Assembly: GCA_963575745.1 (NCBI GenBank)
Contig: CAUYUJ010000858.1
Span: 315,320 to 379,319 of the forward strand
Direction of reading: 5' to 3'
DNA from: Prorocentrum cordatum
Lineage: Eukaryota; Sar; Dinophyceae; Prorocentrales; Prorocentraceae
DNA: 64,000 nucleotides
A model generated the notes under the pieces. That model did no database searches. It had not been told where the DNA came from and was given only the letters and a program-made list of their open reading frames with translations. The position numbers and the translations under genes are program-made. Of the stretch, positions 42,181-53,255 are shown piece after piece. The first letter of the stretch is position 1. The number at the start of each line of letters is the position of its first letter.

Positions 42181-42189
42181 TTTCTTCGG

Positions 42190-43200
42190 CCGTGCGCCGT
42201 CGCCCCTGGGCGACGCGTGGCCCCTTGTGTTCGGTAGCACAGGAAACAGCGCCGATTGGGTGCCGGCCATGTGCTGTCCACCCAGACAGCATTCGGCCAG
42301 AGTTCTGACGCAGGTAGCCGCGCCAGTTAGGCGCCCCTAAACCGGCCGTGCGCTGTCCGTCCAGACAGCGCGTGGCCTCTTTGGCCGCTGCAAGGGCCGC
42401 CCGCCGGGCAGCTGCAGCGCTGGCGCTGGGCCGCCTGGCGCCGACGTTCTGCCTGCTGGGGCCTCGGTCCTTCTCCCTTTCCCCCCCTTTCTTTCCCTTG
42501 CGTTTTGTCCCTCCCTCCTTCCGCGCGCCGCCCCCCCCGTGTGGCGGTGCTCCTGGGCTTGGTCTTGCCGCCCTGCACCCCGCCCCGCGGGCCCAGCATT
42601 TGTGCTGGTGGCAGTCAGGAATGTAGATTACTCGTTTACTTGCCGTGCCTTTGCGACCCACTTGGGCGGCCTCGCGGCGCGTTCCCCGACGTGCAGTCGG
42701 TTTTCGCTGACGGGGTCGGTGCTGGTACCTTCAAATTTCGCGTGCTGGGCCTTGTCGTCGCCTGCGGGTGCCCCGGCGCCGCGGCCCGGCAATTGCCGCG
42801 GTCCCCACAGCCGACGCCGGCCGCGCCAGCGCGCTCAGGTCGCAAGGCTTCCGCTTTTGAGTGCCCCCTCCTCCCTCCTCTTCCGCTGCCAGCTCGTCTG
42901 TCTCAGTCCCCCTTCCTGCGCGCTGGGCAACTCCCTTTCGGTGCCCCCGTGTGGCTCTTACGCAAGTGCAGCAGTTCTGCCTCCGACTACGAGACAAACT
43001 GTGTGTGTAGTGTGGTATTTGGTGGTAGTTCTTGTAGTGGTGCTAGGCGTAGAAGTGCACTCAAAGGTGTGCGCGCGCAAGGCCGTGGGTGCAGGACTTG
43101 TCGGAGTTGTTACCTAACAGCGAAGACTGATAGGTTTCTAGTTGACTCAAAAGAGCTCACAGATCACTCCACAGGGGGGTCCGGGCAGGTGTTGGGGAGT
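42190..43200. other. No supported gene
   Basis: 'ctgtccacccagacagc' (about 42,277) and 'gcgctgtccgtccagacagc' (about 42,350) are two copies of a small hairpin motif. The rest is GC-rich with no domain. Confidence 0.4.
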
Positions 43201-43219
43201 TGCCGGGCGGCAGGGTGCC

Positions 43220-43740
43220 GGGCTCGTTTTTCACCAACAGTCACACACTTCGTGCTCTTCGACTTCCCAGAACTCCATTCCCAGGCCACATTCTGAATAC
43301 CCGGATCAACAGTCACCCACTTCGAGCTCATCGAATTCCCAGACGCCGTTCCCAGTTCCCGGGCCACATTCTGAATAACCGGATGCAACAGTCACACACT
43401 TCGTGCTCATCGACATCCAGAACGCCATTCCCGGGCCACATTTAGAATAACCGGATGCAACAGTCACACACTTCGTGCTCTTCGAGTTCCCAGAAATCCA
43501 TCCCGGGCCACATTTTGGATGCCCGGAGCCAACAGTAGGCCACTTCGTGCTCTTCGAGTTCCCAGAACTCCATTCCCGGGCCACATTTTGAATGCCCGGA
43601 GACAATTGTAGGCCACTTCGTGCTCTTCGAGTTCCCAGAACTCCATTCCCGGGCCACATTTTGAATGCCCGTAGCCAACTGCAGGCAACTTCGTGCTCTT
43701 CGACTTCCCAGAACTCCCATTCCTGGGCCACATTTTCAGC
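43220..43740 (+). repeat. ~60-65-bp tandem repeat, about eight copies
   Basis: The unit contains 'cacacttcgtgctcttcgag', 'ttcccagaactccattccc' and 'gggccacattttgaatgccc'. Related copies recur at 44,760-44,905 and, in the opposite orientation, at 52,090-52,260. Confidence 0.88.
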
Positions 43741-44600
43741 AGGGGCAAGAGCACGACGAGGAGGAGGACGAGCAAGACCAGGAGGACGAGGACGAGCAGG
43801 AGCAGGACGAGGAGCAGGAGGAGCAGGAGAAGAAGGACGAGCAGAGGGAGGAGGAGGACGAGCAAGAGGAGGAGGACGACCAGGAGGAGGAGGACGACCA
43901 GGAAGAGGAGGAGGAGGAGGAGGAGGGGAGGGGGAGGAGTACCAGGAGGAGGAGGAGGTAGGGAGGAGGAGGAGGAGGAGGAGGAGGAGGAAGAGGAGGA
44001 GGAGAAGGAGAGCGAGGACGAGGACGAGGGGAGGAGGAGGAGGGTGGGGGAGGAGAGTTACCAGGAGGAGATGGGGCGAGACGGGACCACCAGGAGGAGA
44101 GGAGCGGAAGGGAGGATGAGGGAGGAGGAAGGAGGAGGAGGAGGAGGAGGAGGAGGAGAGGAGGATGGGAGAAAACACCAGGAGGAGGAGGACGAGCAAG
44201 ACGAGGAGGACGAGAACGAGGACGACCAGGAAGAGGAGGAGGAGGAGGAGGAGGAGGAGGAGGAGGAGGAGGAGGAGGGGAGGGGGAGGACTACCAGGAG
44301 GAGGAGGAGGAGGAGGAGGAGGAGGAGGAGGAGGAGGAGGAGGAGGAGGAGGAAGAGGAGGAGGAGGACGAGGAGGGGGAGGAGGAGGGGGGGGAGAGCA
44401 CCAGGAGGAGGAGAACGAGGACCACCAGGAGGAGGAGGAGGAGGAGGAGGAGGAGGAAGAGGAGGAGGAGAGAGCACCAGGAGGAGGAGGACGAGCAAGA
44501 CGAGGAGGACGAGAACGAGGACGAGCAGGAGGAAGAGGAGGAGGAGGAGGAGGAGGAGGAGGAGCAGGAGCAGGAGAAAGAGGAGGAGAGGAGGAGGCAG
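43740..44600 (+). repeat. (GAG/GGA/GAC)n polypurine tract
   Basis: About 860 bp of GAG/GGA with GAC interruptions. Both strands are open with low-complexity frames. Confidence 0.93.
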
Positions 44601-44757
44601 GCTGAGGCTGAGGCTGTGACTGCGACTGCCGTTGCCGCTGCGACTGTCATCGCGAATGCGACTACGACTGCGAGAACAGCAGAATTCGACAACTGGATTT
44701 TCATTTGAATCTTAAGGGGAATGCTTTCAGATATGCTTCTACACATCGCGGAGGGCC
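44600..44757 (+). repeat. ~155-bp block duplicated at 49.48 kb
   Basis: 'ctgaggctgaggctgtgact' through 'aacagcagaattcgacaact' to 'gcttctacacat' matches 49,470-49,622 with a few differences. Both copies follow CTGAGG-type repeats. Confidence 0.8.
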
Positions 44758-44910
44758 GGATGCAACAGTCACACACTTCGTGCTCTTCGAGTTCCCAGAA
44801 CTCCATTCCTGGGCCACATTTTGGATGCCCGGAGCCAACTCTAGTCCACTTCCTGGTCTTCGAGTTCCCAGAACTCCATTCCCGGGCCACATTTTGAATA
44901 GCCAGACGCT
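44757..44910 (+). repeat. Two further copies of the ~60-bp repeat
   Basis: Same 'cttcgagttcccagaactcc' core as at 43.2-43.7 kb. Confidence 0.8.
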
Positions 44911-45027
44911 TCATAATCCTTCCGCCACAGCCGTGTTTGGTGCAGGACTTGCTAGTGACACTGCAGTCCACTGCATTCAATCGTGCCACTGCATTCATTC
45001 ACTGCAGTCCACTGAGTTTCGATTGCA

Positions 45028-47194
45028 ATGGCGTTCCCCTGGCCGCACCCCCATGTCCAACGTTCATCCGCAGCCTCTGCTCCGCGAGGCTCGTCCGAAG
45101 TGTCGCCGCCTCGCGGTGCTTCTCAGCCTGCGCCGCCTCGCGGTGCTTCTCAGCCTGCGGAGGAAGGTGGACAGACGCCTGGCTCTGGCGCTGTGCAGCC
45201 TTCGTCTTTCACGGTCGCCTCGTTCAATTTCGGGTTCGAGCAGGGCATGATGACTGGTAAGCAGGCGGCCACTCACTGCGCTAAATTCGGAAGGGTGTGC
45301 GCCACGATAGTGGACACCGCTGATGCTGATATTGTCTGTGGCTGCGAGGTCGGTGCGTTCCGTGAAGGCTTTCGCCGAGCAGGGATCAACGTGACAGAGA
45401 TCCTCAGTTAGCCTTTCGGTGATGGCATTCGCTTCTCGGAGGTCGACAACTACTTGACTCTCTGGGGGTTCCGCGGTGCTTCTCAGCCTGCGGAACTGAC
45501 TCTGTGCGAAGACAGCAAAGTTACAGGCCTCCTAGCGGCCGAGAGATTGATGCTGTTATTTCACATTTTGAGGTGAACAAACCAGGCCATGACAAGTTCC
45601 ACGTGGTGATCGCCAACATGCACATCGTGTGCGGCAAGAAACCGCCGACCATCCAGACTCGACAGCGGACAGTTCGCCATCTCCGCTTGCACCTGGACTG
45701 CATGGCTCAGATTCTCAATGCTTCGGAGCCGCACGTGCCAGTCGTTCTGCTTGTAGTCGGCGACGACAACCTGATTTTCCAGGAGGCGCGGGAGGCTTAC
45801 CAGCGCCAGCAGAACGACGAGAAGCTCTGGGAGGTCCATGCCACTCCGGCCGACCTCAAAGGCGACCACGTCGCGGTCTGCGGAGCAGTCGCCCGTTTCT
45901 GCTCCATTGCCGTTGGCGCGTCTTTTACGGATCGTGGCATGCGCAACGACGCACACGATGCGGTGGCGGTTGTGCTCGCTCTCCCTGGTGCTATTCAGCC
46001 TGGGGAGAGCAAGAGGCGGAAGCTTGTCGTCGCGTACAGGCGGACGCCGAGTCTTCTGTGCATTGGGATCGGTCGCCGAGTTCTCCTCCTCCGCTTTCAC
46101 CGACTTCACCGGGTGATCCCGACTACGTCGAGGATGTCGTTCAGAATCGCGCGAACGACTTGCACGGGGAGCTGAGGCAGCTTTGGGACGACAGGTACGA
46201 CGAGGAGTACGATCCGAAAGTCCTCCATCATCTCAGTCTCTTGCTTTTCAAAAAGAGGAAGTCCACGGAGCCAGCGGACACTAATCCAGCTGGCGCTCCT
46301 CAGCCTGGCTCGAAATATGACACGGCCTTTGCGTCTCAGGAGGAGACTGGCCGAGCCATTCTCTCTGTCCTTAAGCTTCGACATGACTTTCTGCGGAGCA
46401 AGAACATCGACGACATGCGCTGCGTTCTCACGGAGCCTGAGCGCCAGGAATTGGTCAGAGTAGCTCGCGACCAGTACGAGCAGTCGCGGCAGCAGCGTGC
46501 GCTTCAGGAACGGGAGATCGAAAAGGGAAAAGCGAAAGGCAAGTCTGCGCCACAAGGGGGCCATGCGGTTCCGCAGGGTCCTAACAAAGGGCCAGGCGGT
46601 AAGAAAGGTTCTCACGGTGCTTCTCAGCCTGCGGGAAAAGGTGGCCAGGCCAAGGGTGCAGGTCTGGGTAGCGTCGCCAAGTTTGTGAAAGACCAGAAGC
46701 GTACGCGGTGGCATCGCCATTTGCAACGTGTGGCCGGTACCAAACAGATCTGGGAGGTGCTGGCCTTCTCAGGGCGCTTCGACGTTGATTGGCTAACGCA
46801 AGCGTTGCAAGCTGATCACAGTGAGGGCCGTGATGCAGCAGTTCCCGAGGAAGCTCTGCGGCAACAGCGGCGCCGGCTGCACCACCAGAAGGCCGAGGCC
46901 ATCGCGCGCTACAACGAGGGGGGGCGGCTTTCCCGCCATCTGTCTGCCCAGGCTGGCCAGCCAAAGCCGAACTTCACGCGCAGGCAGCTGGACGTGTTGC
47001 AGATGTTTGAGAGCGGAGAGCTGCTTCAAATCCGCAACCAAGCGATTCTGGCGTTGGGGCACGGCCGTCTGTTCAGGGCCGATGGCAACTACCTGGACAT
47101 CGGCGGCAGCACGGGCGGTGGCTCCAGGAGCATCATCGATTCTTGGCAGCCGCCGGACTGGCGTGACTTCCTCCAAGACGATCAGGACATCTGA
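45028..47194 (+). pseudogene. EEP-fold (endonuclease/exonuclease/phosphatase) gene, interrupted
   Basis: ATG 45,028 opens a frame with GASQPA repeats, then FTVASFNFGFEQGMM and DADIVCGCEVGAF (N-terminal strands of the EEP fold, with the Glu-bearing strand). A TAG at 45,409-45,411 interrupts it. The same frame goes on as FGDGIRFSEVDNYLTLWGF. A frameshift near 45,525 leads to REIDAVISHFEVN, VVIANMHIVCGKK, VPVVLLVVGDDNLIF (D-x-N motif) and DRGMRNDAHDAVAVVL, the last in place of the usual S-D-H motif. A second frameshift near 46,020-46,070 leads into a long basic C-terminal region (DYVEDVVQNRANDLHGELRQ, FVKDQKRTRWHRHLQRVAGT, FTRRQLDVLQMFESGELLQI) ending at TGA 47,192-47,194. EEP enzymes hydrolyse phosphodiesters, and the substrate cannot be told. 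No reverse transcriptase follows, so it is not an obvious LINE. Three lesions argue for a pseudogene unless they are sequence errors. Confidence 0.62.
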
Positions 47195-47299
47195 GTTTTG
47201 CAAGTCTCCCTGCCCGCGGTGCTTCTCAGCCTGCGGTCTGCCGCTCTCCAGCTGCGGTCTCGAGCAGTAGTGTTCGAAAGCATGCGAGTTCCTGCGGTG

Positions 47300-47878
47300 C
47301 TTCTCAGCCTCTTTGGGCCTCTTGGGGGCCTCTTGGGGCCTCTTGGGGCCTCTTGGGGGCCTCTTGGGGGCCTCTTGGGGGCCTCTTGGGGCCGCTTGGG
47401 GGCCTCTTGGGGGCCTCTTGGAGGCCTCTTGGGAGCCTCCTGGGGGCCTCTTGGGGCCATCTTGGGGCCTCTTGCGACCTCCTCAAAAGCGCAAATGAGA
47501 GCTGCCCCCTGAGAAGGACAAAATGAGCCGAAAACCTTCGTAAAATCAATGATTTTGCTGTGAAGGAAGATGAGCGCGGCCCCCTCAGGACGCCAAAATG
47601 GGGCCAAAACCGTAGTACAATCAATGATTCTGGCTTTAAAGAAGAGGAGGGGGACCAGACGGTGCCCCCCCGTCGGGGCCAGAATCCTCGTGAGGGTCGT
47701 CGTTTTTTTAGCCCTCCCAGGAGTCGAAAAAGACCCCTCAAACGACCCGCGGGGCGCCCTCTCCAGGCCCAGGGGGAGGGGGTAGGGGGAGGGGTAAACC
47801 CCTCCCCGAAGGGGAAGAAGGGGGGTTGAGAACAGAGCGGGCTCCCTAAACCACTCACGCCCAAAGGGCTGGTGGGAT
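47300..47878 (+). mobile_element. Inverted-end element, copy C (5'-truncated)
   Basis: It starts inside the CCTCTTGGGGG minisatellite, directly after a GGTGCTTCTCAGCCT motif. It then follows copies A and B through 'ccagaatcctcgtgagggtc' and 'ggagtcgaaaaagacccctc' to the right end 'aaagggctggtgggat' (47,863-47,878). The left inverted end is missing. Confidence 0.65.
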
Positions 47879-47959
47879 TGATAAGGAGCAGTGATCAAAC
47901 CCGAAGGGCGGCCGTAAGCCCTCGCGTTCCGCCCTCCCACCACATGATTAAAAGCCGAG

Positions 47960-48128
47960 TACCACCAGCCCTTGGAGGGCCTCTTGGAGCCTCGTGGGGC
48001 CTCTTGGGGGCCTCTTGGGGGCCTCTTGGGGGCCTCTTGGGGGCCTCTTGGGGCCTCTTGGGGCCTCTTGGGGGCCTCTTGGGGGCCTCTTGGGGGCCTC
48101 TTGGGGCCGCTTGTGGGGGCCTCTTGCC
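47960..48128 (+). mobile_element. Inverted-end element, fragment D
   Basis: 'taccaccagcccttgg' resembles the element's left terminus and is followed at once by the CCTCTTGGGGG minisatellite, ending near 48,110. It lacks the rest of the element. Confidence 0.45.
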
Positions 48129-48235
48129 CTGACTCTTACTCCGACTCGTGCAGTTCGCCTTACTCTTACTCTGACTCTTACTCTCACCGTTACTCTTGCT
48201 CTGACTCTTCCTCCTCCTCCTCTTCCCTTCTTCCT
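48128..48235 (+). repeat. (TGACTCTTACTC)n short repeat
   Basis: 'gactcttactctgactctta' units, then CTC. Confidence 0.8.
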
Positions 48236-48391
48236 CGTCCCCCTTGATCTCGCCTCCCAGCTAGGAGCTCTGGTGTTTCCTCGGTCGTGCTTCGTTTTCT
48301 TTTGGTCGTGTAGCGTTCCTGACAGTCCAAGACCAGCTCGTCGTCGCCAGTCGCCAGTCGCCTGTCGACCGCCCTCCAGACGCTGTCTCAG

Positions 48392-48715
48392 ATGATGTGG
48401 CTCGCCGTGGATGGTCCGTCTGGGCATGGGCGTACGGTGCCGACGCTCGACCATGCGGACCTCGTCCTGGCTCAGAACCACCGCATCGCAGGTCCTTCGG
48501 AGGTCAATTGTTATGAGTTCGGCACGGTCTCGGTCAAGTACAGCGTGCTGTGGGGATCCCGAGATGGGGCCTGGCTCAAGGTGCTCAAGACGTACTGGAG
48601 TGTCCCAGAGCCGGAGTGCCAGCTGATCCTCGGGAGTTGGAACGGCATTTTCAGGCCGTGGCCGGACACGTTCTGGATCAGGACGGGGGGGTCCGAGCCC
48701 GAGATGGAGTGCTAG
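48392..48715 (+). other. Possible small ORF, unrecognised
   Basis: ATG 48,392 to TAG 48,715: MMWLAVDGPSGHGRTVPTLD, then VNCYEFGTVSVKYSVLWGSR and CQLILGSWNGIFRPWPDTFW. It has a mixed hydrophobic pattern, GC-rich third positions and no repeat. No domain is recognised, and the opposite strand is also open. Confidence 0.28.
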
Positions 48716-48739
48716 CGCTCTGCAGTACAAGTGCTTTTC

Positions 48740-49150
48740 AGCATGCGACATCCTGCGGTGCTTCTCAGCCTGCAGGGTTCGCAGCGTGCGGTTTGCAATG
48801 CATTCCTTTTCAGTATGCGAGTTCCTGCGGTGTTTCTCAGGTTGCAGGGCTCCGAGGCTCTTCGCTTCGATGCCAATGTTTTCAGACACCGTAGCTCCGT
48901 TCCGTAAACATCTTCCAAGAGCCGCTCGCAACCTTTTGCAGCTGGCGGTCTGCAGACGTAGTCTGTCTCAGCATGCGAGCTCCCGCACGCTTCGCCGGCT
49001 TTTGCTGCGCGGACAATTTTCTCACACACGTCAGCGCCGTTTGTAGGCGTCAGAAAAACATGTAGACATTCACGAAGGGCTCAGTCTGTATATCGTCACA
49101 TCATTACATACGCAGTCGTCGAACACATCGGTGTACATTCAGCGCTTTGT
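48740..49150. other. Region rich in CAGCATGCGA(G/C) motifs
   Basis: 'cagcatgcgacatcctgcgg', 'cagtatgcgagttcctgcgg' and 'cagcatgcgagctcccgc' recur with variants of the GGTGCTTCTCAGCCT motif. No gene seen. Confidence 0.5.
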
Positions 49151-49169
49151 CCTTCTAGCTGGGTCGCTT

Positions 49170-49490
49170 CGTGCTGAGGCTGAGGCTGATGCAGGCTGAG
49201 GCTGAGGCAGGCTGAGGCTGAGGCCGAGGCCGACGGCAGACTGAGGCTGAGGCTGAAGCAGGCTGAGGCTGAGGCAGAGGCAGGCTGAGGCTGAGGCTGA
49301 GGCAGGCTGATGCTGAGGCAGGCTGAGGCTGAGGCTGAGGCTGATGCAGGCTGAGGCTGAGGCAGGCTGAGGCTGAGGCCGAGGCTGAAGGCAGACTGAT
49401 GCTGAGGCTGAAACAGGCTGAGGCTGAGGCTGAGGCAGGCTGAGGCTGAGGCAGGCTGAGGCTGAGGCTGAGGCAGGCTGAGGCTGAGGC
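49170..49490 (+). repeat. (CTGAGG)n-based minisatellite
   Basis: Repeats of 'gctgaggctgaggcaggctg'. CAGGCTGAG is the reverse complement of the CTCAGCCTG core of the nearby 20-nt motif. Ser/Ala-rich minus frames are repeat translations. Confidence 0.9.
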
Positions 49491-49622
49491 TGTGACTGCG
49501 ACTGCCGTTGCCACTGCGACTGTCATCGCGAATGCGACTACGACTGCGAGAACAGCAGAATTCTACAACTGGATTCTCATCCGAATCTTAAGGGGAATGC
49601 TTCCAGATATGCTCCTACACAT
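49470..49622 (+). repeat. Second copy of the ~155-bp block
   Basis: See 44,600-44,757. It runs to 'gctcctacacat'. Confidence 0.8.
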
Positions 49623-49671
49623 GGCTGTTAGGTTGCTTTGCCGGGATAAGATTTTTGTTTTTTTGTTATTA

Positions 49672-49946
<275 letters not shown>

Positions 49947-49947
49947 G

Positions 49948-51180
49948 CACGCTTCGCGTATCCCCACCAGCCCATCTCACAGCAGCAACTCTTGCGAAGC
50001 ATGTCGACAGTCGTGTTTTCCAGGCGTGTGTCCGCTTGGCCCCGCATATCTCCTCTGTTCCTCCTTCCTCCCGCCTCCTTGTACATCCTCCTTGTGGGGG
50101 GGGGGCGGGAGAAGGACGAGGCGGAGGAGGAGGGAGAGAAATCGCTCCTCGTGGTTTGAGTCGTCTGGGGTTTCTCGTCCTGGTGTGAGTCGTTCGGACC
50201 CTTCTTCCTGGTGTGAGTCGTTCGGGCTCTTCGTGGTGTGAGTCGTTCGGGCTCTTCGTCCTGGTGTGAGTCGTTCGGGCTTCTCGTGGTGTGAGTTGTT
50301 CGGGCCCCTCGTCCTGGTGTGAGTCGTTCGGGCCCCTCCTCCTGGTGTGACTCGTTCGGGCTCCTCGTGGTGTGAGTCGTTCGGGGCCCGCGTCGTGGTG
50401 TGAGTCGTTCGGGCTCCTCGTGGTGTGAGTCGTTCGGGCGCCTCGTCCTGGTGTGAGTCGTTCGGGCCCCTCCTTGTGGTGTGAGTCGTTCGGGCTCTTC
50501 GTGGTGTGAGTCGTTCGGGCCCCTCGTCCTGGTGTGAGTCGTTCGGGCTCCTCGTGGGGCCTCTTGGGGGCCTCTTGGAGCCTCTTGGGGCCTTTTGGGG
50601 GCCTCTTGGGGGCCTCTTGGGGGCCTCTTGGGGGCCTCTTGGGGCCTCTTGGGGCCTCTTGTGGGCCTCTTGGGGGCCTCTTGGGGGCCTCTTGGGGCCT
50701 CTTGGGGGCCTCTTGGGGGCCTCTTGGAGGCCTCTTGGGAGCCCCCTGGGGGCCTCTTGGGGCCATCTTGGGGCCTCTTGCGACCTCCTCAGAAGCGCAA
50801 GTGAGCGCTGCCCCCTGATAAGGACAAAATGAGCCCAACACTTTTGTAAAATCAATGATTTTGCCATGAAGGAAGATGATCGCGGCCCCCTCAGAAGGCC
50901 AAAATGGGGCCGACACCGTCGTAAAATCAATGATTTTTGCTTCAAAGAAGAGCAGAGGGGCCAAACTCCGTCCCCCCGTCGGGGCCAGAATCCTCGTGAG
51001 GGTCGTCGTTTTTTTGGCCCTCCCAGGAGTCGAAAAAGACCCCCCTGACGACGTTCGGCCCGCCCTCTCCAGGCCCAGGGGGAGGGGGTAGGGAGAGGGG
51101 TAAACCCCTCCCCGAAGGGGAAGAAGGGGGGAGGACAGAGCGGGCTCTCTAAACCACTCACGCCCAAGGGCTGGTGGGAC
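49948..51180. mobile_element. ~1.2-kb inverted-end element, copy B
   Basis: The left end 'gtatccccaccagccc' (49,958-49,973) and right end 'gggctggtgggac' (51,168-51,180) are inverted. The interior matches copy A in order and content: the 'gtgtgagtcgttcgggc' array (50,150-50,550), the CCTCTTGGGGG minisatellite (50,555-50,785), then 'ccagaatcctcgtgagggtc'. It also carries two 'aaaatcaatgatttt' palindromes that copy A has lost. (CTA)n lies on both sides, so it probably inserted into a microsatellite. Confidence 0.68.
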
Positions 51181-51184
51181 TACC

Positions 51185-51194
51185 AATACTCCGG

Positions 51195-51287
<93 letters not shown>

Positions 51288-51288
51288 T

Positions 51289-51335
<47 letters not shown>

Positions 51336-51487
51336 TTACTACTACTACTACAACTACGACGACTACTACTACGTTTATTTTACACTTACTACCACTAGTA
51401 TTACTACTCCGACTACTGCTACTACTACGGCGACTACTACTCGTATGACCATTGCGACAATTACTACTACTACTATTACTACTACTA

Positions 51488-51538
<51 letters not shown>

Positions 51539-51541
51539 GTG

Positions 51542-51590
<49 letters not shown>

Positions 51591-51800
51591 GACTATTTCT
51601 ACTACTACTACTACTACTACTTCTTCTTCTTCCTCTTCCATTACTAATGCTATTGTTTCAATTTCTACTATGACCGCTACTTCCATGCGCTCTAGTCGTA
51701 GTACTAATACTACTCGCCCAACTAGTAGTATCAGTCGTACCAGCACTATTGTAGTTACTAGTACTAGTTCGCGAGTGCTGGTCGTACTACTCGTACTACA
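51185..51800 (+). repeat. (CTA)n microsatellite, right of copy B
   Basis: 'tactactactactactact' tracts with interruptions, becoming degenerate after 51,650 ('actagtactagttcg'). Confidence 0.93.
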
Positions 51801-52090
51801 ATGCTTGTACTAGTGTTCGCATTGGTACTCGTACTCGCCGCGGCGTCCGCCGTTACCGCCACTTCCCCCCTTGCCCCCCCACGTAACATGTGTTACCCCC
51901 CGAGGAATTACTCCGACGGAAGGACCCCACATGAGAATCCTCGGGGCGAATCTGGAAAAAAACCCTCCCCGTCGTCCTCGTGGTTGGTGAGGCGTCCTGG
52001 CTGTGTCTTCTGCGTATATTTCTTCTCGCCCTGGCGCGGGCCCTCCCCCCGCTCCCTACGTTGCCCCCGACCTCGCCCTCCTGTTTTGGC
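51800..52090. other. No supported gene
   Basis: Short mixed region with C-rich runs. No domain. Confidence 0.4.
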
Positions 52091-52270
52091 TCCGGACATT
52101 CAGGAAATGGCCCGGGAGTGGTGTTCTGGGAACACGAAGAACACGAAGTGGCCTACAGTTGGCTCCGGGCATTCAAAATGTGGCCCGGGAATAAGTAGTG
52201 GCCTACAGTTGGCTCTGGGCATTCAAAATGTGGCCTGGGAATGGCGTTCTGGCAGCGCGAGAGCCCAAAA
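52090..52270 (-). repeat. Copies of the 43-kb ~60-bp repeat, opposite orientation
   Basis: 'gggcattcaaaatgtggccc' and 'gggagtggtgttctgggaac' are the reverse complement of the repeat core at 43.2-43.7 kb. Confidence 0.75.
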
Positions 52271-52800
52271 GTGGCGACAGTTAAAGGAATTGGATGACCC
52301 GCTCGGATTAGTAACATGATCCGCGGGCCCCAAAGGGAGGGGGCTCCCGCTTGAGATTTCCTCGCAATTCACTCACAGATGTGGGCTGGGAATGGTGTTC
52401 TGGCAGCGCGAGATCCCAAAAGTGGCGACAGTTAAAGGAATTGGATGACCCGCTCGGATTAGTAACATGATCCGCGGGCCCCATAGGGAGGGGGCTCCCG
52501 CTTGAGACTCCTCGCAATTCACTCACAGATGTGGGCTGGGAATGGGGTTCTGGCAGCGCGAGAGCCCAAAAGTGGGGACAGTTACAGGAATTGGATGACC
52601 CGCTCGGATTAGTAACATGATCCGCGGGCCCCAAAGGGAGGGGGCTCCCGTTTGAGACTTCCTCGCAATTCACTCACAGATGTGGGCTGGGAATGGCGTT
52701 CTGGCAGCGCGAGAGCCCAAAAGTGGGGACAGTTACAGGAATTGGAAGACCCGCTCGGATTAGTAACATGATCCGCGGGCCCCATTCCCGCCTGAGACTT
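52225..52800 (+). repeat. 150-bp tandem repeat, four copies
   Basis: 'attagtaacatgatccgcgg' recurs at 52,308, 52,458, 52,608 and about 52,759. The unit also holds 'gggctgggaatggcgttctg', 'ggaattggatgacccgctcg' and 'gcaattcactcacagatgtg'. The final copy has lost ~15 bp. The 150-bp period keeps a minus-strand frame open (50-residue repeats), which I regard as incidental. The start overlaps the previous repeat through 'gggaatggcgttctgg', which suggests one arose from the other. Confidence 0.92.
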
Positions 52801-52824
52801 CTTCGCAATTCACTCACAGACGAG

Positions 52825-53055
52825 GCCCAAGGCGAGTGAGTGAGTGAGTGAATGACTGACTGACTGACTGGTGATGATGATGATCATCACACTGTCACGC
52901 GCACACTCATCATCATCATCATCATCATATGTGAGTGCTGAAGAGTCAGTGAGTGAGTGAGTGAGTGAGTGAGTGAGTGAGTGAGGGAGTGAGTGTGTGA
53001 GGCATGATGAGTGCGTGAGTGAGCGGGGAATGAGTGATGATGATGATGGTGGGTT
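52825..53055. repeat. (GTGA)n with facing (GAT)n/(ATC)n runs
   Basis: 'gagtgagtgagtgagtgagt' tracts. 'tgatgatgatgatcatcac' is followed by 'catcatcatcatcatcatca', which makes a hairpin-capable pair at about 52,870-52,930. Confidence 0.88.
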
Positions 53056-53255
53056 CCTGTTCCTGCGCGGGGTGTCCAGAGAAAACAAGAACCCCACTTT
53101 GGATGTGGGGAAAAACGATCTCCAGCTAACAACAGCAACCAACACCAAACAGCAAACGGTAGGCGCCAACGACAGCAAACAGAGCTTTCGTTGTGCCTGG
53201 AATGGGTGCCATTGTGGGTCGTGCCCCAGGGAGTGAGTGAATATCCGTGTAATGT

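Larger units (their letters stand above)
45105..48842 (+). repeat. Recurring ~20-nt motif GCGGTGCTTCTCAGCCTGCGG-like
   Basis: 'gcggtgcttctcagcctgcg' occurs at about 45,113, 45,141, 45,473, 46,614, 47,216, 47,293 (right part altered) and 48,754. Weaker forms lie at 45,984, 46,287 and 48,825. Inside the EEP gene it is in frame as GASQPA. After the gene's stop it occurs in non-coding DNA, there often preceded by 'gcatgcgagttcct'. CCTGCGG at both ends would allow tandem growth of a 17-bp unit. Confidence 0.75.

Noticed and set aside
43693-44619. Glu/Arg-rich 308-codon frame
   Set aside because: Translation of the GAG/GGA tract. All phases are open and there are no flanking coding features.
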